From contig CACNWE010000015.1 in the NCBI GenBank assembly GCA_902623995.1, positions 1 to 39,399 on the forward strand: a stretch of DNA of 39,399 bases. Reading direction: 5' to 3'. The notes beneath the pieces were generated by a model. The model was not told the origin of the DNA. It searched no databases and saw only the letters and a program-made list of their open reading frames with translations. Position numbers and translations under genes: made by a program. How positions within the stretch are numbered: position 1 is the stretch's first letter; each line of letters begins with the position of its first letter. Shown here in pieces: positions 1-9,440 of the stretch. The stretch is from an uncultured SAR116 cluster alpha proteobacterium (GTDB taxonomy: Bacteria; Pseudomonadota; Alphaproteobacteria; Puniceispirillales; Marisalimonadaceae).

Positions 1-16
1 ATCTTATTTATCTGTA

Positions 17-46
17 TTGATTTTTTTAAAAATTAGAAGTTATAAT
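17..46 (+). promoter_or_regulatory. candidate sigma70 promoter of the xdh operon
   Basis: A TTGATT at 17-22 and a perfect TATAAT at 41-46 are separated by 18 bases. This would start transcription near position 53, leaving a leader of about 28 bases before the TTG start of xdhA. It is a consensus match by eye only; no operator was recognised next to it. Confidence 0.5.
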
Positions 47-80
47 CTTAAAATAATTAATTCAACTGAGGTAATGGTCT

Positions 81-1481
81 TTGACTAATTCAAAAAATAT
101 TATCTATATAAATAATAAAAAAGTAGAGGTTACAAATGTCTATCACGATATTACTCTATTAGATTGGTTGAGAAATTATCATAAAATAACTGGAACAAAA
201 GAAGGTTGTGCTGAAGGAGATTGTGGGGCATGTTCAGTTATAATAAATAAAAAAAATAAAGGGGATTCAAAACCCATAAACTCGTGCTTAGTAAGATTAG
301 GCCAAGTAATAGGTAGTAACATTACAACCATAGAAGGTTTAGGTTGTGATAAAAATCCTCATCCATTGCAAATGGCTTTTTCAAATGAGTATGCTTCTCA
401 ATGTGGATATTGTACGCCAGGATTTATTATATCAGGTGTTAGTTTAATAAATTCTGGTAAAGTAGTTAATAATGATACAATAAATGATGCAATTTCAGGA
501 AATTTATGTAGATGCACTGGTTACTCTCCAATAATAAAGGCAATTAAATCTTTATCAGATAGAAAAACAAAATTAAAAAAAGTTGAAATTATTAATAAAG
601 AAAAAAAAGTTCGTTTCGGAAACATTACTTATTTAAAGCCAAATAATTTAAAAGAGCTCAAAGATTATTTAGAAGTAAAGAGTTTTCAATTTATTGCGGG
701 TGGTACAGATTTAAATCTTCAAAGGCCTATCATAAACGAAAAAGAAAATAATATTATATGTTTAAGTTCCATTAAAGAGTTGAACTTCATCAAAAAATTT
801 AAGGAAAAAATGGTTCTTGGAGGAGCAGTCACAATTGAAAATTTTCTTGATTCAGTTCGATCAAAAATGCCTGAATTAATAGAGATTCTTCAAAGGTTTG
901 GATCACCACAAATTAGAAATCAAGGAACAATTGGAGGAAATTTATGCACGTCAAGTCCAATTGGAGATTTAGCCCCATTATTAATGGTTTTAAATTCTGA
1001 TATAAATGTCTTTGGAAAGAATGGGATTAAAAAAACAAACATAAAAAACTTTTTTAAGGGTTACCGAACAAATATTTTGAAAAAGGATGAGATAATTTTA
1101 TCTATTGAAATACCTTATCCAAACAAAAAAAATAAAATTTTTTCCTGGAAACTTTCTAAACGATATGATCAAGATATATCAACTATTTCTCTTGCCATAA
1201 ATATACAAACTCAAAAGAACATAATAAAAGAAATACAAATGGCTGCAGGAGGCGTGGCAGCAACACCAAAGAGTCTTGACAAATTATGTAAATCAATGCT
1301 TGAAAAAAAATTAGATGATGCAATAGATTTTGCAATTGAAAATTTAGATAAATTTATCCAACCAATCTCAGATTTAAGGGGTTCAAGTCATTATAGACTA
1401 GAGGCAATGAAGGGACTGTTTAGAAGATTACAAATTTGTTTAAAGCAAGATAAAGCAAGTTTGTCAATAATGGAAGTTTAA
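81..1481 (+). CDS. xdhA: xanthine dehydrogenase small subunit (2Fe-2S and FAD domains)
   Basis: This is the iron-sulfur/FAD subunit of xanthine dehydrogenase, which with XdhB oxidises hypoxanthine and xanthine to urate in the cytoplasm. The 466 residues match the usual bacterial length. A plant-type ferredoxin domain has Cys43, Cys48, Cys51 and Cys69. The second 2Fe-2S domain has Cys108, Cys111, Cys143 and Cys145 (the last pair in CRCTGY). The FAD domain follows, with FIAGGTDLN near 204-212 and NQGTIGGNL near 280-288, then the CO-dehydrogenase flavoprotein C-terminal domain. The start is a TTG 9 bases after a GAGG; the nearby ATG at 74 runs into a stop after four codons. xdhB follows 2 bases downstream. 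The maturation gene xdhC is not in this window. Confidence 0.95.
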   Translation: MTNSKNIIYINNKKVEVTNVYHDITLLDWLRNYHKITGTKEGCAEGDCGACSVIINKKNKGDSKPINSCLVRLGQVIGSNITTIEGLGCDKNPHPLQMAFSNEYASQCGYCTPGFIISGVSLINSGKVVNNDTINDAISGNLCRCTGYSPIIKAIKSLSDRKTKLKKVEIINKEKKVRFGNITYLKPNNLKELKDYLEVKSFQFIAGGTDLNLQRPIINEKENNIICLSSIKELNFIKKFKEKMVLGGAVTIENFLDSVRSKMPELIEILQRFGSPQIRNQGTIGGNLCTSSPIGDLAPLLMVLNSDINVFGKNGIKKTNIKNFFKGYRTNILKKDEIILSIEIPYPNKKNKIFSWKLSKRYDQDISTISLAINIQTQKNIIKEIQMAAGGVAATPKSLDKLCKSMLEKKLDDAIDFAIENLDKFIQPISDLRGSSHYRLEAMKGLFRRLQICLKQDKASLSIMEV

Positions 1482-1483
1482 GA

Positions 1484-3775
1484 ATGAATAATTTAAATAA
1501 AATTCCAATTCACGATTCTTCTTTAAGGCACTCCACTGGTCAGGCTATTTATATAGACGATATGCCTGAGCAAGAAAATTTATTGCATGGGGCTCCCGTT
1601 CTATCAAAAGTTGCATGTGGAAAAATAAAAAAAATTAATTCTGATAAACTAAAAGATCTTCCATTTTTTACAAAAATAATAACAGCAAAAGACATCCCTG
1701 GCGAAAATGAGATTGGTCCTATCAAAAATGGTGAGCCAATTCTAGCAGACGATTTTTTTTCATATTTAGGCCAACCAGTCGCGATTGTTTTGGCAAAAAC
1801 ACATCAAGAAGCCATTTATGCGAGCAGCTTAGTTGAAATTGAACTCGAGTTTACAATTAAACCTATTCTTAATTTAGATGACGCTTATGAACAAAAATCT
1901 TTTTTAGAAGATCCAATGATTTTAGAAAAAGGCAACATAAAAAAAGATATGTCTAAATCAAATTATACTTTATCTGGTGATTTTGAAATTGGTGGACAAG
2001 ATCACTTTTATTTAGAAACTCATATTGCCATAACTTTTCCTGGAGAAAATGACGAATACGTTGTTTGGTCAAGTACTCAGCATCCTACTGAGGTTCAACA
2101 CGGTGTTGGAAAGGTGTTAAATATTCCATCAGCTAAAATTGATAGTAAAGTTAGAAGGTTAGGAGGTGGATTCGGCGGAAAAGAGAGCCAAGCAACTATT
2201 TTTGCAGCAATGTCTGCTTTGGGAGCCTATTTAACACAAAAACCTGTAAAGATACGTCTTAACAGACATATTGATATGACAGCTTCAGGAAAAAGACATG
2301 ACTTTAAAATATATTACACCGTAGGATTTACAGTTACTGGCAGGGTTCTGGCTTTGGATATAAAACTTTTAAGTAATGGTGGTAATGTTTTAGACCTTTC
2401 GGGGCCTGTAATGACAAGAGCTTTAACTCATCTTGATAATTGTTACTTTATAAAATCACTAAAAGCTATTGGGTATGTGTGTAAAACCAATACAGTTTCA
2501 AATACAGCCTTTAGAGGTTTTGGCGGTCCACAAGGAATGTTGACTATTGAAAATATACTTTATTCAGTTAGTCAATATTTACAAAAGCCAATAGATGAAA
2601 TTCGTAAAATCAATTATTATTCAAGATTAAATGGTCTTAAAACACCATATGGTCAAATTGTTAAAAATCCTAGAATTGAAAGGGTTTTAAAAGAAATATA
2701 CAAGATAAGTGACTATAAGAACAGAATAAGAAATATTAAAGAATTTAACTTAAATCAAAAAAATAATAATTTACCTTTCAGAAAAGGTATAGCCTTAATG
2801 CCTGCAAAATTTGGTATTTCATTTAATAAACCATCATTAAATCAAGGAGGAGCGTTAGTCCATGTATACTCTGATGGATCAATTAGATTAAATCACGGTG
2901 GGACTGAGATGGGCCAAGGGTTATTCATTAAAGTTGCCCAAGTAGTTGCTGAATGTTTTAAGGTTCCTATTGAACAAATTCACATTACTTCAACAAATAC
3001 TGCAGAAGTACCAAACACCTCAGCTACAGCAGCTTCTTCTGGTTCAGATTTAAATGGAATGGCTGCATGGAACGCATCAAATGTTATAAAAAACAGAATG
3101 ATCGACCATGCTGCCAAATTATTTAAAAAAAATAAAAAAGATATTGTTCTTGGTGAAGGTAGAATTATTTGTGGTAACAGAAGTTTGTCTTTTTCTGAGT
3201 TAGCCTTTTCCTGTTGGGAAAATCGAATTTCTTTATCTTCTACAGGTTACTATAAAACTCCCAAAATTTCATGGGATCAAGGTAAGTTGAGGGGGCATCC
3301 TTATTTTTATTTTACATGGGGAGCTGCAATTTCTGAGGCCTTATTAGATATAAATACCGGAGAGAGTAGAATACTAAGAGCTGATATTGTTCAAGATTGT
3401 GGAAATTCTCTTAATGAAAATATTGATATCGGTCAAATTGAAGGAGGTTTTATTCAAGGTTTGGGGTGGTTGACATGTGAAGAATTATGTTTTTCCAAAG
3501 AAGGAAAATTACTTACAACTGGGCCGTCTACATATAAATTACCTGGGAGTAGAGATATTCCTCAAATCTTCAATGTTAAATTACTAGAAAAAGCAGATAA
3601 TGAAGAAAAAACTATCTTTAGATCAAAAGCTGTCGGTGAGCCGCCTCTACTACTTGCAATTTCTCATTTTCTGGCGCTGAAAGAAGCAATCAGGGCTTCT
3701 TCAACAAATTCAAAACCTGAGCTTCTTAATTCCCCAGCTACTCCATCTGAAATTTTGAAAGTATTAAAAGTTTAG
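1484..3775 (+). CDS. xdhB: xanthine dehydrogenase molybdenum subunit
   Basis: This is the molybdopterin-binding catalytic subunit, 763 residues. It has the family motifs QDHFYLETH (cofactor contact), RRLGGGFGGKES, AFRGFGGPQG and GGTEMGQGL. Near the C-terminus GEPPLLLA holds the conserved catalytic glutamate at residue 719, equivalent to Glu730 of the Rhodobacter capsulatus enzyme by motif. The ATG lies 2 bases after the xdhA stop, so the subunits are co-expressed. With the downstream deaminase and urate-degrading genes, xanthine to urate is the most likely reaction. No truncation or missing catalytic residue was seen. Confidence 0.95.
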   Translation: MNNLNKIPIHDSSLRHSTGQAIYIDDMPEQENLLHGAPVLSKVACGKIKKINSDKLKDLPFFTKIITAKDIPGENEIGPIKNGEPILADDFFSYLGQPVAIVLAKTHQEAIYASSLVEIELEFTIKPILNLDDAYEQKSFLEDPMILEKGNIKKDMSKSNYTLSGDFEIGGQDHFYLETHIAITFPGENDEYVVWSSTQHPTEVQHGVGKVLNIPSAKIDSKVRRLGGGFGGKESQATIFAAMSALGAYLTQKPVKIRLNRHIDMTASGKRHDFKIYYTVGFTVTGRVLALDIKLLSNGGNVLDLSGPVMTRALTHLDNCYFIKSLKAIGYVCKTNTVSNTAFRGFGGPQGMLTIENILYSVSQYLQKPIDEIRKINYYSRLNGLKTPYGQIVKNPRIERVLKEIYKISDYKNRIRNIKEFNLNQKNNNLPFRKGIALMPAKFGISFNKPSLNQGGALVHVYSDGSIRLNHGGTEMGQGLFIKVAQVVAECFKVPIEQIHITSTNTAEVPNTSATAASSGSDLNGMAAWNASNVIKNRMIDHAAKLFKKNKKDIVLGEGRIICGNRSLSFSELAFSCWENRISLSSTGYYKTPKISWDQGKLRGHPYFYFTWGAAISEALLDINTGESRILRADIVQDCGNSLNENIDIGQIEGGFIQGLGWLTCEELCFSKEGKLLTTGPSTYKLPGSRDIPQIFNVKLLEKADNEEKTIFRSKAVGEPPLLLAISHFLALKEAIRASSTNSKPELLNSPATPSEILKVLKV

Positions 3776-3913
3776 TTATCAACAACATCTTCTCTAACAA
3801 TTGCTTCTTTTGGAATTCATGAAAATTTTATTCTTCATCTCTACTATAATTATACATTTAAAAGTTTGATAAATATTGTTACATTACATCACAAAAAATT
3901 TTCGAGCTTTAGT

Positions 3914-5272
3914 ATGAAAATATCAAATTTATTAATTAAAAATGCTCAAATAATTGCAACAATGGATGATGAAAGAAAAGAAATATCTAACAAATCTATT
4001 TATTGTGAAAATGGCAAAATTATTGACATCGGAGATCTTGAAAATTTTAATTATAACTCTGGATTAATAATTGATGCACATGAAATGGTTGTTATACCTG
4101 GTTTGGTAAATACTCATCATCATTTATTTCAAAATTTGACTCGCTGTTATCCTGGCTCCCAAAATGAGTCATTATTTGGATGGCTTACAAATTTATATCC
4201 TATTTGGAGTAAAATATTACCCTCTGATATTTATATTTCAACTTTAATTGGATTATCTGAAATGGTTATTAGTGGGTGTACTACTTCTAGTGATCATTTA
4301 TACCTCTTTCCAAATGGATCAAAGCTTGAAAATCAGATTGAAGCTGCAAGTGAGGTTGGTTGTAGATTTCACGCCACTAGAGGCTCAATGAGCATAGGTG
4401 TTAGTAAGGGAGGACTTCCTCCAGACTCACTTACTGAAAACGAAAACTCAATTATAAAAGATTGCCAAAGGGTTATTGAAAATTTTCATGATTCTTCTAA
4501 ATTTTCAATGTTAAAAATTGCTTTAGCACCATGTTCTCCATTTAGCGTTAGTCAAGATTTGATGACGGAAACTGCTAAGTTAGCTAGAAATTACTCAGTT
4601 AGTATGCATACTCATTTAGCAGAAAATAACGAAGATATTGTTTATACCAAACAAAATTTTGGTATGACCCCAGGTGAGTATATTGAAGACTTAGGGTGGG
4701 TCGGAGATGATGTTTGGCATGCTCATTGTGTAAAATTAAATGAAGATGAAATTGAATTATTTTCTAGAACAAGTACTGGTATTGCTCATTGTCCTTGTTC
4801 AAACATGAGGTTAGCAAGTGGGATAGCTCCTTTGAGAACGTGGATAGATAAAGGTGTGAAAGTAGGGTTAGGTGTAGACGGTTCAAGTTCAAATGATAGT
4901 GGATATCTTTTAAATGAAGCTCGCCAAGCAATGTTGTTACAGAGAGTAAACTTAGGTGCTAATAAATTTTCACCAAGAGAAGCATTATTTACAGCAACAA
5001 GGGGTGGTGCAGAAGTATTGAACAGAAATGATATTGGTCAGATTTCTGTAGGTAAAGCGGCAGATTTTGCAATATATGATTTGAATAAAATTGCTATGTC
5101 CGGAACTTGGAGTGATCCTTTGGCTGCTTTGGTATTATGTACCCCAGCTGAAACTGCTTACACTATTTGCAATGGAGTGGTAATCTCTCAAAATGGTCAT
5201 TTAAATAATTTTGATCTTAATTTATCTTTAGAAAAACACAAGGTTGCATCAAAAAGATTACTGGATTTATAG
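3914..5272 (+). CDS. guanine / 8-oxoguanine deaminase-type amidohydrolase
   Basis: A metal-dependent amidohydrolase of the cytosine-deaminase/chlorohydrolase family. Metal-site motifs are NTHHHLFQNLTR, MHTHLAEN, HAHCVKLNEDE, IAHCPCSNMRLASG and GLGVDGSSSND. The HHHLFQNLTR segment and FGWL region resemble 8-oxoguanine deaminases and hydroxytriazine hydrolases more than classical guanine deaminase. In this locus, deaminating guanine to xanthine (or 8-oxoguanine to urate) would feed the pathway. The ATG at 3914 gives 452 residues beginning MKISNLLIKNAQ, the usual family start. An upstream in-frame TTG at 3866 would add 16 atypical residues and has no clear ribosome site. The 3' end overlaps the convergent allA stop by 6 bases. 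Exact substrate is unproven. Confidence 0.85.
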   Translation: MKISNLLIKNAQIIATMDDERKEISNKSIYCENGKIIDIGDLENFNYNSGLIIDAHEMVVIPGLVNTHHHLFQNLTRCYPGSQNESLFGWLTNLYPIWSKILPSDIYISTLIGLSEMVISGCTTSSDHLYLFPNGSKLENQIEAASEVGCRFHATRGSMSIGVSKGGLPPDSLTENENSIIKDCQRVIENFHDSSKFSMLKIALAPCSPFSVSQDLMTETAKLARNYSVSMHTHLAENNEDIVYTKQNFGMTPGEYIEDLGWVGDDVWHAHCVKLNEDEIELFSRTSTGIAHCPCSNMRLASGIAPLRTWIDKGVKVGLGVDGSSSNDSGYLLNEARQAMLLQRVNLGANKFSPREALFTATRGGAEVLNRNDIGQISVGKAADFAIYDLNKIAMSGTWSDPLAALVLCTPAETAYTICNGVVISQNGHLNNFDLNLSLEKHKVASKRLLDL

Positions 5273-5779
5273 AGTTATGAATCTAGTTTCATTATCTGTA
5301 AAATGATATTCTTTTAAATTAATAGAAGTATCTTCTTGATCATTTATTCTATCAATCACCCAAAAATCTTGTTTCTTTTTAACTAAAAGAGGGTGGTGCC
5401 AAACATTTTTATTGTATGTAACACCAATATCCCCGTTAACATGGAAACATCTTAAAGTACTCAAATCTGGTACTTCTTTTTTTTCTTCGCAAACAACTAT
5501 TAACCAATCATAATTTTGAATAGGAAGAAAACTTTGAGAAGCAACAGGATGTTTTTCCATAATCTTTATTTCTATAGGAAGGTCTCTTGGTGAGCCAGAA
5601 AAGATAGAAATACCTGAATTTCCATTTTTACTTTCTAAATCTAACTTAGAAATATTATGATACCTAGTAGTGGTTCCTTGATTGATAGAACGTAATTCTG
5701 ATGCATTTTTCTTTTCTATAATATTCCCAAAACTAGAAAAAACATTAGAATCTATTTTTTCGATTGATATATTATTCAT
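5267..5779 (-). CDS. allA: ureidoglycolate lyase
   Basis: AllA splits ureidoglycolate into glyoxylate and urea, the final ureide-pathway step. The 170-residue length fits the family. Visible motifs are MEKHPVASQSFLPI, the conserved GVTYNKNVWHHPLL histidine pair, and FWVIDR near the C-terminus, which build the small cupin-like fold. It is the last gene of the minus-strand operon uraH-puuD-hydantoinase-alc-allA, starting 1 base after the allantoicase stop. No urease gene is in the window, so the fate of the urea is not visible. The glyoxylate could be used by the aminotransferase at 25,868. Confidence 0.92.
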   Translation of the reverse strand: MNNISIEKIDSNVFSSFGNIIEKKNASELRSINQGTTTRYHNISKLDLESKNGNSGISIFSGSPRDLPIEIKIMEKHPVASQSFLPIQNYDWLIVVCEEKKEVPDLSTLRCFHVNGDIGVTYNKNVWHHPLLVKKKQDFWVIDRINDQEDTSINLKEYHFTDNETRFITL

Positions 5780-5780
5780 T

Positions 5781-6773
5781 TTATAATTTTAAACCAAAAA
5801 TTCTTAATCTTGATACTCCTCCGTCAGGATAAATATTTAATCTGACATGAGTTACACCTTCAATTGACGTATCATCAACTTCGTAATTATGCATATTGTC
5901 TGCTTGTAGTTTTGATTTGTCCAATATGTATTTCCAGTTCTGTGAGTCATTAATAATTTCTTCTAAACTTTTATTTTCGTAAAAGTTTGAAGCCTGCACT
6001 GATGCTTGATCTGGATAATTTCCTTTAAAATGAGCGGTATCTATTTCAATTTTTTTTATTAAACCTTTGGTTGCTAATTTAATTATAATCCAGTCATGAC
6101 CAGGTTCTCTTCTCCTTCTTGTTTCCCAACCATCACCCATTGTTTTTCCTCTTCCATCAGACAGAAGAGCAGATACGTCACCATAATGAGCATTATTATA
6201 AGCAACAATAGAACCACCTAATTTTAAAGATGATAATTCAATTAGATCATTTTTATTATCATAATTCTCCCAATTAAGTTTTACTTCACCAAATAATCTT
6301 AATCTTGCAACTCCTCCGTCAGGAAAAATTTGTAATTTTATGTAATTAACTTTTGTTTGTAATTCAATTTTAAATTTATTACTGGAATCACCTTTTAAAG
6401 ATGTTTTAGAGAGTATTTCAATCCAGTCAGAGTCTTTGCTAGGTTTATGATCACTATATAGACCTTCAATTGAAGCAAAAGGAGGAAAATTTCCGGTAAA
6501 AAAACTTGTATCAATATCTATCTCAGTAATAATTCCTGGAGATCCTAATTCTATTATAGCCCAATCATTGCCACCATCTCTTCTTCTTTTACTCTCCCAT
6601 CCATCCATCCATTTTCCATGCTCATCATACTTATCTTCAATAAAGACTGGCTCTTTGTCATCTAGCATGCGGGAAGCTTCACCGAAAAAATCATCAGAAA
6701 CTTCAATTATTTTTGTACCAATTTTTGGAGAAGCTAGATTAGTTAAATTTTGATTTATATTGCTAGTGCTCAT
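5781..6773 (-). CDS. alc: allantoicase
   Basis: Allantoicase hydrolyses allantoate to ureidoglycolate and urea. The 330-residue protein shows the expected internal duplication of two jelly-roll allantoicase domains. The first carries GWESKRRRDGGNDWAIIELG and the second GWETRRRREPGHDWIIIKLA, and each ends in a PDGGVxRLRxFG segment (the second at the C-terminus). A TAGGA ribosome site lies 8 bases upstream of the ATG. It sits between the hydantoinase-family gene (16 bases upstream) and allA (1 base downstream), in reaction order. Confidence 0.95.
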   Translation of the reverse strand: MSTSNINQNLTNLASPKIGTKIIEVSDDFFGEASRMLDDKEPVFIEDKYDEHGKWMDGWESKRRRDGGNDWAIIELGSPGIITEIDIDTSFFTGNFPPFASIEGLYSDHKPSKDSDWIEILSKTSLKGDSSNKFKIELQTKVNYIKLQIFPDGGVARLRLFGEVKLNWENYDNKNDLIELSSLKLGGSIVAYNNAHYGDVSALLSDGRGKTMGDGWETRRRREPGHDWIIIKLATKGLIKKIEIDTAHFKGNYPDQASVQASNFYENKSLEEIINDSQNWKYILDKSKLQADNMHNYEVDDTSIEGVTHVRLNIYPDGGVSRLRIFGLKL

Positions 6774-6789
6774 TTTTTTTCCTATTTAT

Positions 6790-8196
6790 TTAAAGCATAC
6801 AAAAATCTCTAGAAATATATTTTCCTAAATTTTTGTTAACTATGAATTCATTCTGATCGTAAATTTTATTACCTCTTAACCAAGTTTGTATTGGCCATCC
6901 AGTAATATCTAAACCTTCATAAGGCGTATAATCAGAGCCATGGCTTAGATTAATTTGTTGAATTTTATTTTTTTTATTAGGATCCCAAATTGTTATATCA
7001 GCATCAGATCCAACTCTAATTGATCCTTTTTGAGGATAAAGTCCATACATTTTGGCAGGATTAGTAGAAGTTAGCTCTACAAACCTTTCCAAGCTGATTC
7101 TATTTTTGCTTACTCCTTCAGAAAACAAAATTGGCAATCTTGTTTCCACTCCTGGGATACCATTTGGGACCCATTTAAATGATGTTCTTGCTCCAGGCCT
7201 GTCTTTACCCTTACTATCTTTAAAACGGAATGGGCAATGATCTGATGAAAAGATATCAAAAGTTCCATCGATTAATCCATCCCAAATAGCCTGTTGACTT
7301 TCCAAATCTCTTGGCGGAGGTGAGCATACGTATTTTGCTCCCTCAAAATCCATATTTAATCCCTTCATATCATCTTCAGTTAAACAAATATACTGAGGGC
7401 AAGTTTCAGAAAAAATTTTAATTCCTTTATCTTTTGCCCATTTAATTTGAGATAGTGCCTCCTCTCCCGAAACGTGAACAATTACAATTGGAATATCAAC
7501 TATTTGGGCATGACTTATGGCTCTGTGCGTTGCTTCTCTTTCCACGATCTGAGGCCTAGACAAACCATGATAATAAGGGGCTAATTTTCCTTCATCTTCT
7601 AATTTTTTTGTTAAAAATCTAATAGCATCATATCCTTCAGCATGGACCATAACTAAAGTTTTCTCATTTTTAGCAACTTCGAAAACTTTCAAGAGTTCTT
7701 CATCATTTAAAACCAGATCGTCATATGTCATAAATACTTTGAAAGAAGTATAACCATCTCTGGCTAGTGCAGGGAGTTCTTGTCCTAAAACTTGTGGTGA
7801 GGGGTCACTTATAATTAAGTGAAATGAAGTATCTACAAACAAATTTCCATTAGCCTTTTTATGATAACTTTCTACACATTCTCTGAGGGATTGTCCTTTT
7901 TCTTGCATAGCAAAAGGTAAAACTGTGGTATTACCTCCAGCCGCGGCAGATCTTGTGGCGCTTTGAAAGTTGTCAGCCATTTCAACGTCTGGTCCTGATG
8001 GTTGATCTATGTGGACATGGGCATCTATACCGCCAGGCAAAACTAATAGGTTTGAAACATCCTCTACAATTTTTGCGTCAGCATTAATCTCGCCTATTTC
8101 ACGAATTTTTCCGTCAGCGACGGCAATGTCGCAGTCTCCTAGACCATTTTCAGTTACTGTTTTTCCATTTTTAAAAATTATGTCAAAGTTTTTCAT
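6790..8196 (-). CDS. dihydropyrimidinase/hydantoinase-family cyclic amidase, probable allantoinase
   Basis: A 468-residue amidohydrolase of the dihydropyrimidinase/D-hydantoinase family. The binuclear metal site is complete: HVH in GGIDAHVHIDQP, the carboxylated-lysine position in SFKVFMTYDDL, His in VMVHAEG and IVIVHVSGEE, and Asp in FSSDHCPF. The tyrosine of FMTY is typical of dihydropyrimidinases rather than AllB allantoinases. It lies between puuD and alc, exactly where allantoinase is expected, and allantoin is 5-ureidohydantoin, so ring opening of allantoin to allantoate is the likely job. It may be the only working allantoinase here because the puuE-type gene at 12,134 is frameshifted. 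A GGAG ribosome site precedes the ATG. True dihydropyrimidine or hydantoin activity remains possible. Confidence 0.85.
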   Translation of the reverse strand: MKNFDIIFKNGKTVTENGLGDCDIAVADGKIREIGEINADAKIVEDVSNLLVLPGGIDAHVHIDQPSGPDVEMADNFQSATRSAAAGGNTTVLPFAMQEKGQSLRECVESYHKKANGNLFVDTSFHLIISDPSPQVLGQELPALARDGYTSFKVFMTYDDLVLNDEELLKVFEVAKNEKTLVMVHAEGYDAIRFLTKKLEDEGKLAPYYHGLSRPQIVEREATHRAISHAQIVDIPIVIVHVSGEEALSQIKWAKDKGIKIFSETCPQYICLTEDDMKGLNMDFEGAKYVCSPPPRDLESQQAIWDGLIDGTFDIFSSDHCPFRFKDSKGKDRPGARTSFKWVPNGIPGVETRLPILFSEGVSKNRISLERFVELTSTNPAKMYGLYPQKGSIRVGSDADITIWDPNKKNKIQQINLSHGSDYTPYEGLDITGWPIQTWLRGNKIYDQNEFIVNKNLGKYISRDFCML

Positions 8197-8213
8197 GAAC
8201 TATACTCCAATGA

Positions 8214-9437
8214 CTATTTATTTTTCAGATTATGAACACTCATATAAAGTTGATTAATTAAACTTCTTTCATTTTCTTCAAGAAAAGAAATATTCCCGGG
8301 TGGCATTGCATACGATAGCACAGACTGTTTATATATATTATCAATATTGTTTATTATATCTGTAGGTGTTTCTAAATTGACTAATTTTGGAGCATTTTTC
8401 ATGTTTTCCCATAAAGGCTCTTTTGCATGACACATTGAACATTTAGATACAATAATCTCTTGAGCACTTACCAAAGTTTTTTCTGGGATTAGTTCGATCA
8501 AAGTAGCTGTGTTTTTTACGTTATTTAGTTTTGGTTTACCCAAGTCTGAAATATAAAAAATTATTGATCCTAGAATAATTATTGGAACATATACCCAATA
8601 AGGTGGTTTGGCTCCAGTATGTTTAATATTGAAAAAATGTCTAATGAGCGCTCCAATTATTAAAATAATTGAAATGATTATCCAAGAATATTTTGTAGCA
8701 TAAATTAAAGGATAATGATTTGAAATCATTATAAAAATCACTGGCAATGTTAAGTAATTGTTATGAAGAGATCGTTGTTTAGCAATAGCACCATGAATTG
8801 GGTTAGGGGTCTCATTTGCTAGCAAACTAGCTACAACTTTTTTTTGACCAGGAATAATGATCATAAGAACATTAGCAACCATGATAGTACCTAAAACTGT
8901 ACCTATCTGCATAAATGCTCCTCTATAACTAAATATTTCAGAATAAGCCCACGACATGACAGTGATTAAAATAAATATAGAGCTGATTAATACATAGACA
9001 TTTGTTTTTAATGATAATCTGCACACAAAATCATAAATTACCCAACCAAAGACGACGCCTAATAATGAAATTATTACAGCTTCATATTTTTCTAAATCAT
9101 ATTTGACAATATCAATCATGTATAATTCAGCACCTGCGTAATATACAAGAGCTAACAAAGCAAAACCTGAAACCCAAGTTGCATAGGCTTCCCATTTAAA
9201 CCAGGTTAATTCTGAAGGCATTTTTGACGGTGCAACAAGATATTTAACTAAGTGATAAAATCCACCTCCATGAACTTGCCAAGCTTCTCCATGAGATTTA
9301 TCTGGAAGATTCTTATTTTGTTTTAAACTTAAATCTAAAGCAATAAAATAAAAGCTTGAGCCAATCCATGCAATACCTGCAATGACATGGAACCATCTCA
9401 AAATTAGTTCAGTCCATTCTTCCAATAAAAATATCAA
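8214..9437 (-). CDS. puuD: membrane-bound urate oxidase with C-terminal cytochrome c domain
   Basis: PuuD oxidises urate to 5-hydroxyisourate and passes electrons to the respiratory chain rather than making peroxide. The N-terminal part (RWFHVIAGIAWIGSSFYFIA onward) has about eight hydrophobic membrane segments with conserved histidines and the WQVHGGGFYHLVKY motif. The C-terminal domain is a cytochrome c: CSMCH at residues 333-337 binds heme and Met378 in SYAMPPGN is the likely axial ligand. Total length is 407 residues. The apparent start is TTG with GGGAG 7 bases upstream; no better ATG is available. It begins 3 bases after the uraH stop. Confidence 0.95.
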   Translation of the reverse strand: MIFLLEEWTELILRWFHVIAGIAWIGSSFYFIALDLSLKQNKNLPDKSHGEAWQVHGGGFYHLVKYLVAPSKMPSELTWFKWEAYATWVSGFALLALVYYAGAELYMIDIVKYDLEKYEAVIISLLGVVFGWVIYDFVCRLSLKTNVYVLISSIFILITVMSWAYSEIFSYRGAFMQIGTVLGTIMVANVLMIIIPGQKKVVASLLANETPNPIHGAIAKQRSLHNNYLTLPVIFIMISNHYPLIYATKYSWIIISIILIIGALIRHFFNIKHTGAKPPYWVYVPIIILGSIIFYISDLGKPKLNNVKNTATLIELIPEKTLVSAQEIIVSKCSMCHAKEPLWENMKNAPKLVNLETPTDIINNIDNIYKQSVLSYAMPPGNISFLEENERSLINQLYMSVHNLKNK

Positions 9438-9440
9438 AAA

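Noticed and set aside
3866-3913. TTG start giving 16 extra residues on the deaminase
   Set aside because: The extra sequence is not family-like and has no ribosome site; the ATG at 3914 gives the usual N-terminus.
6568-6753. Open frame on the plus strand inside allantoicase
   Set aside because: It is antisense to strong family motifs and has low-complexity composition; the same applies to other antisense frames across the window.
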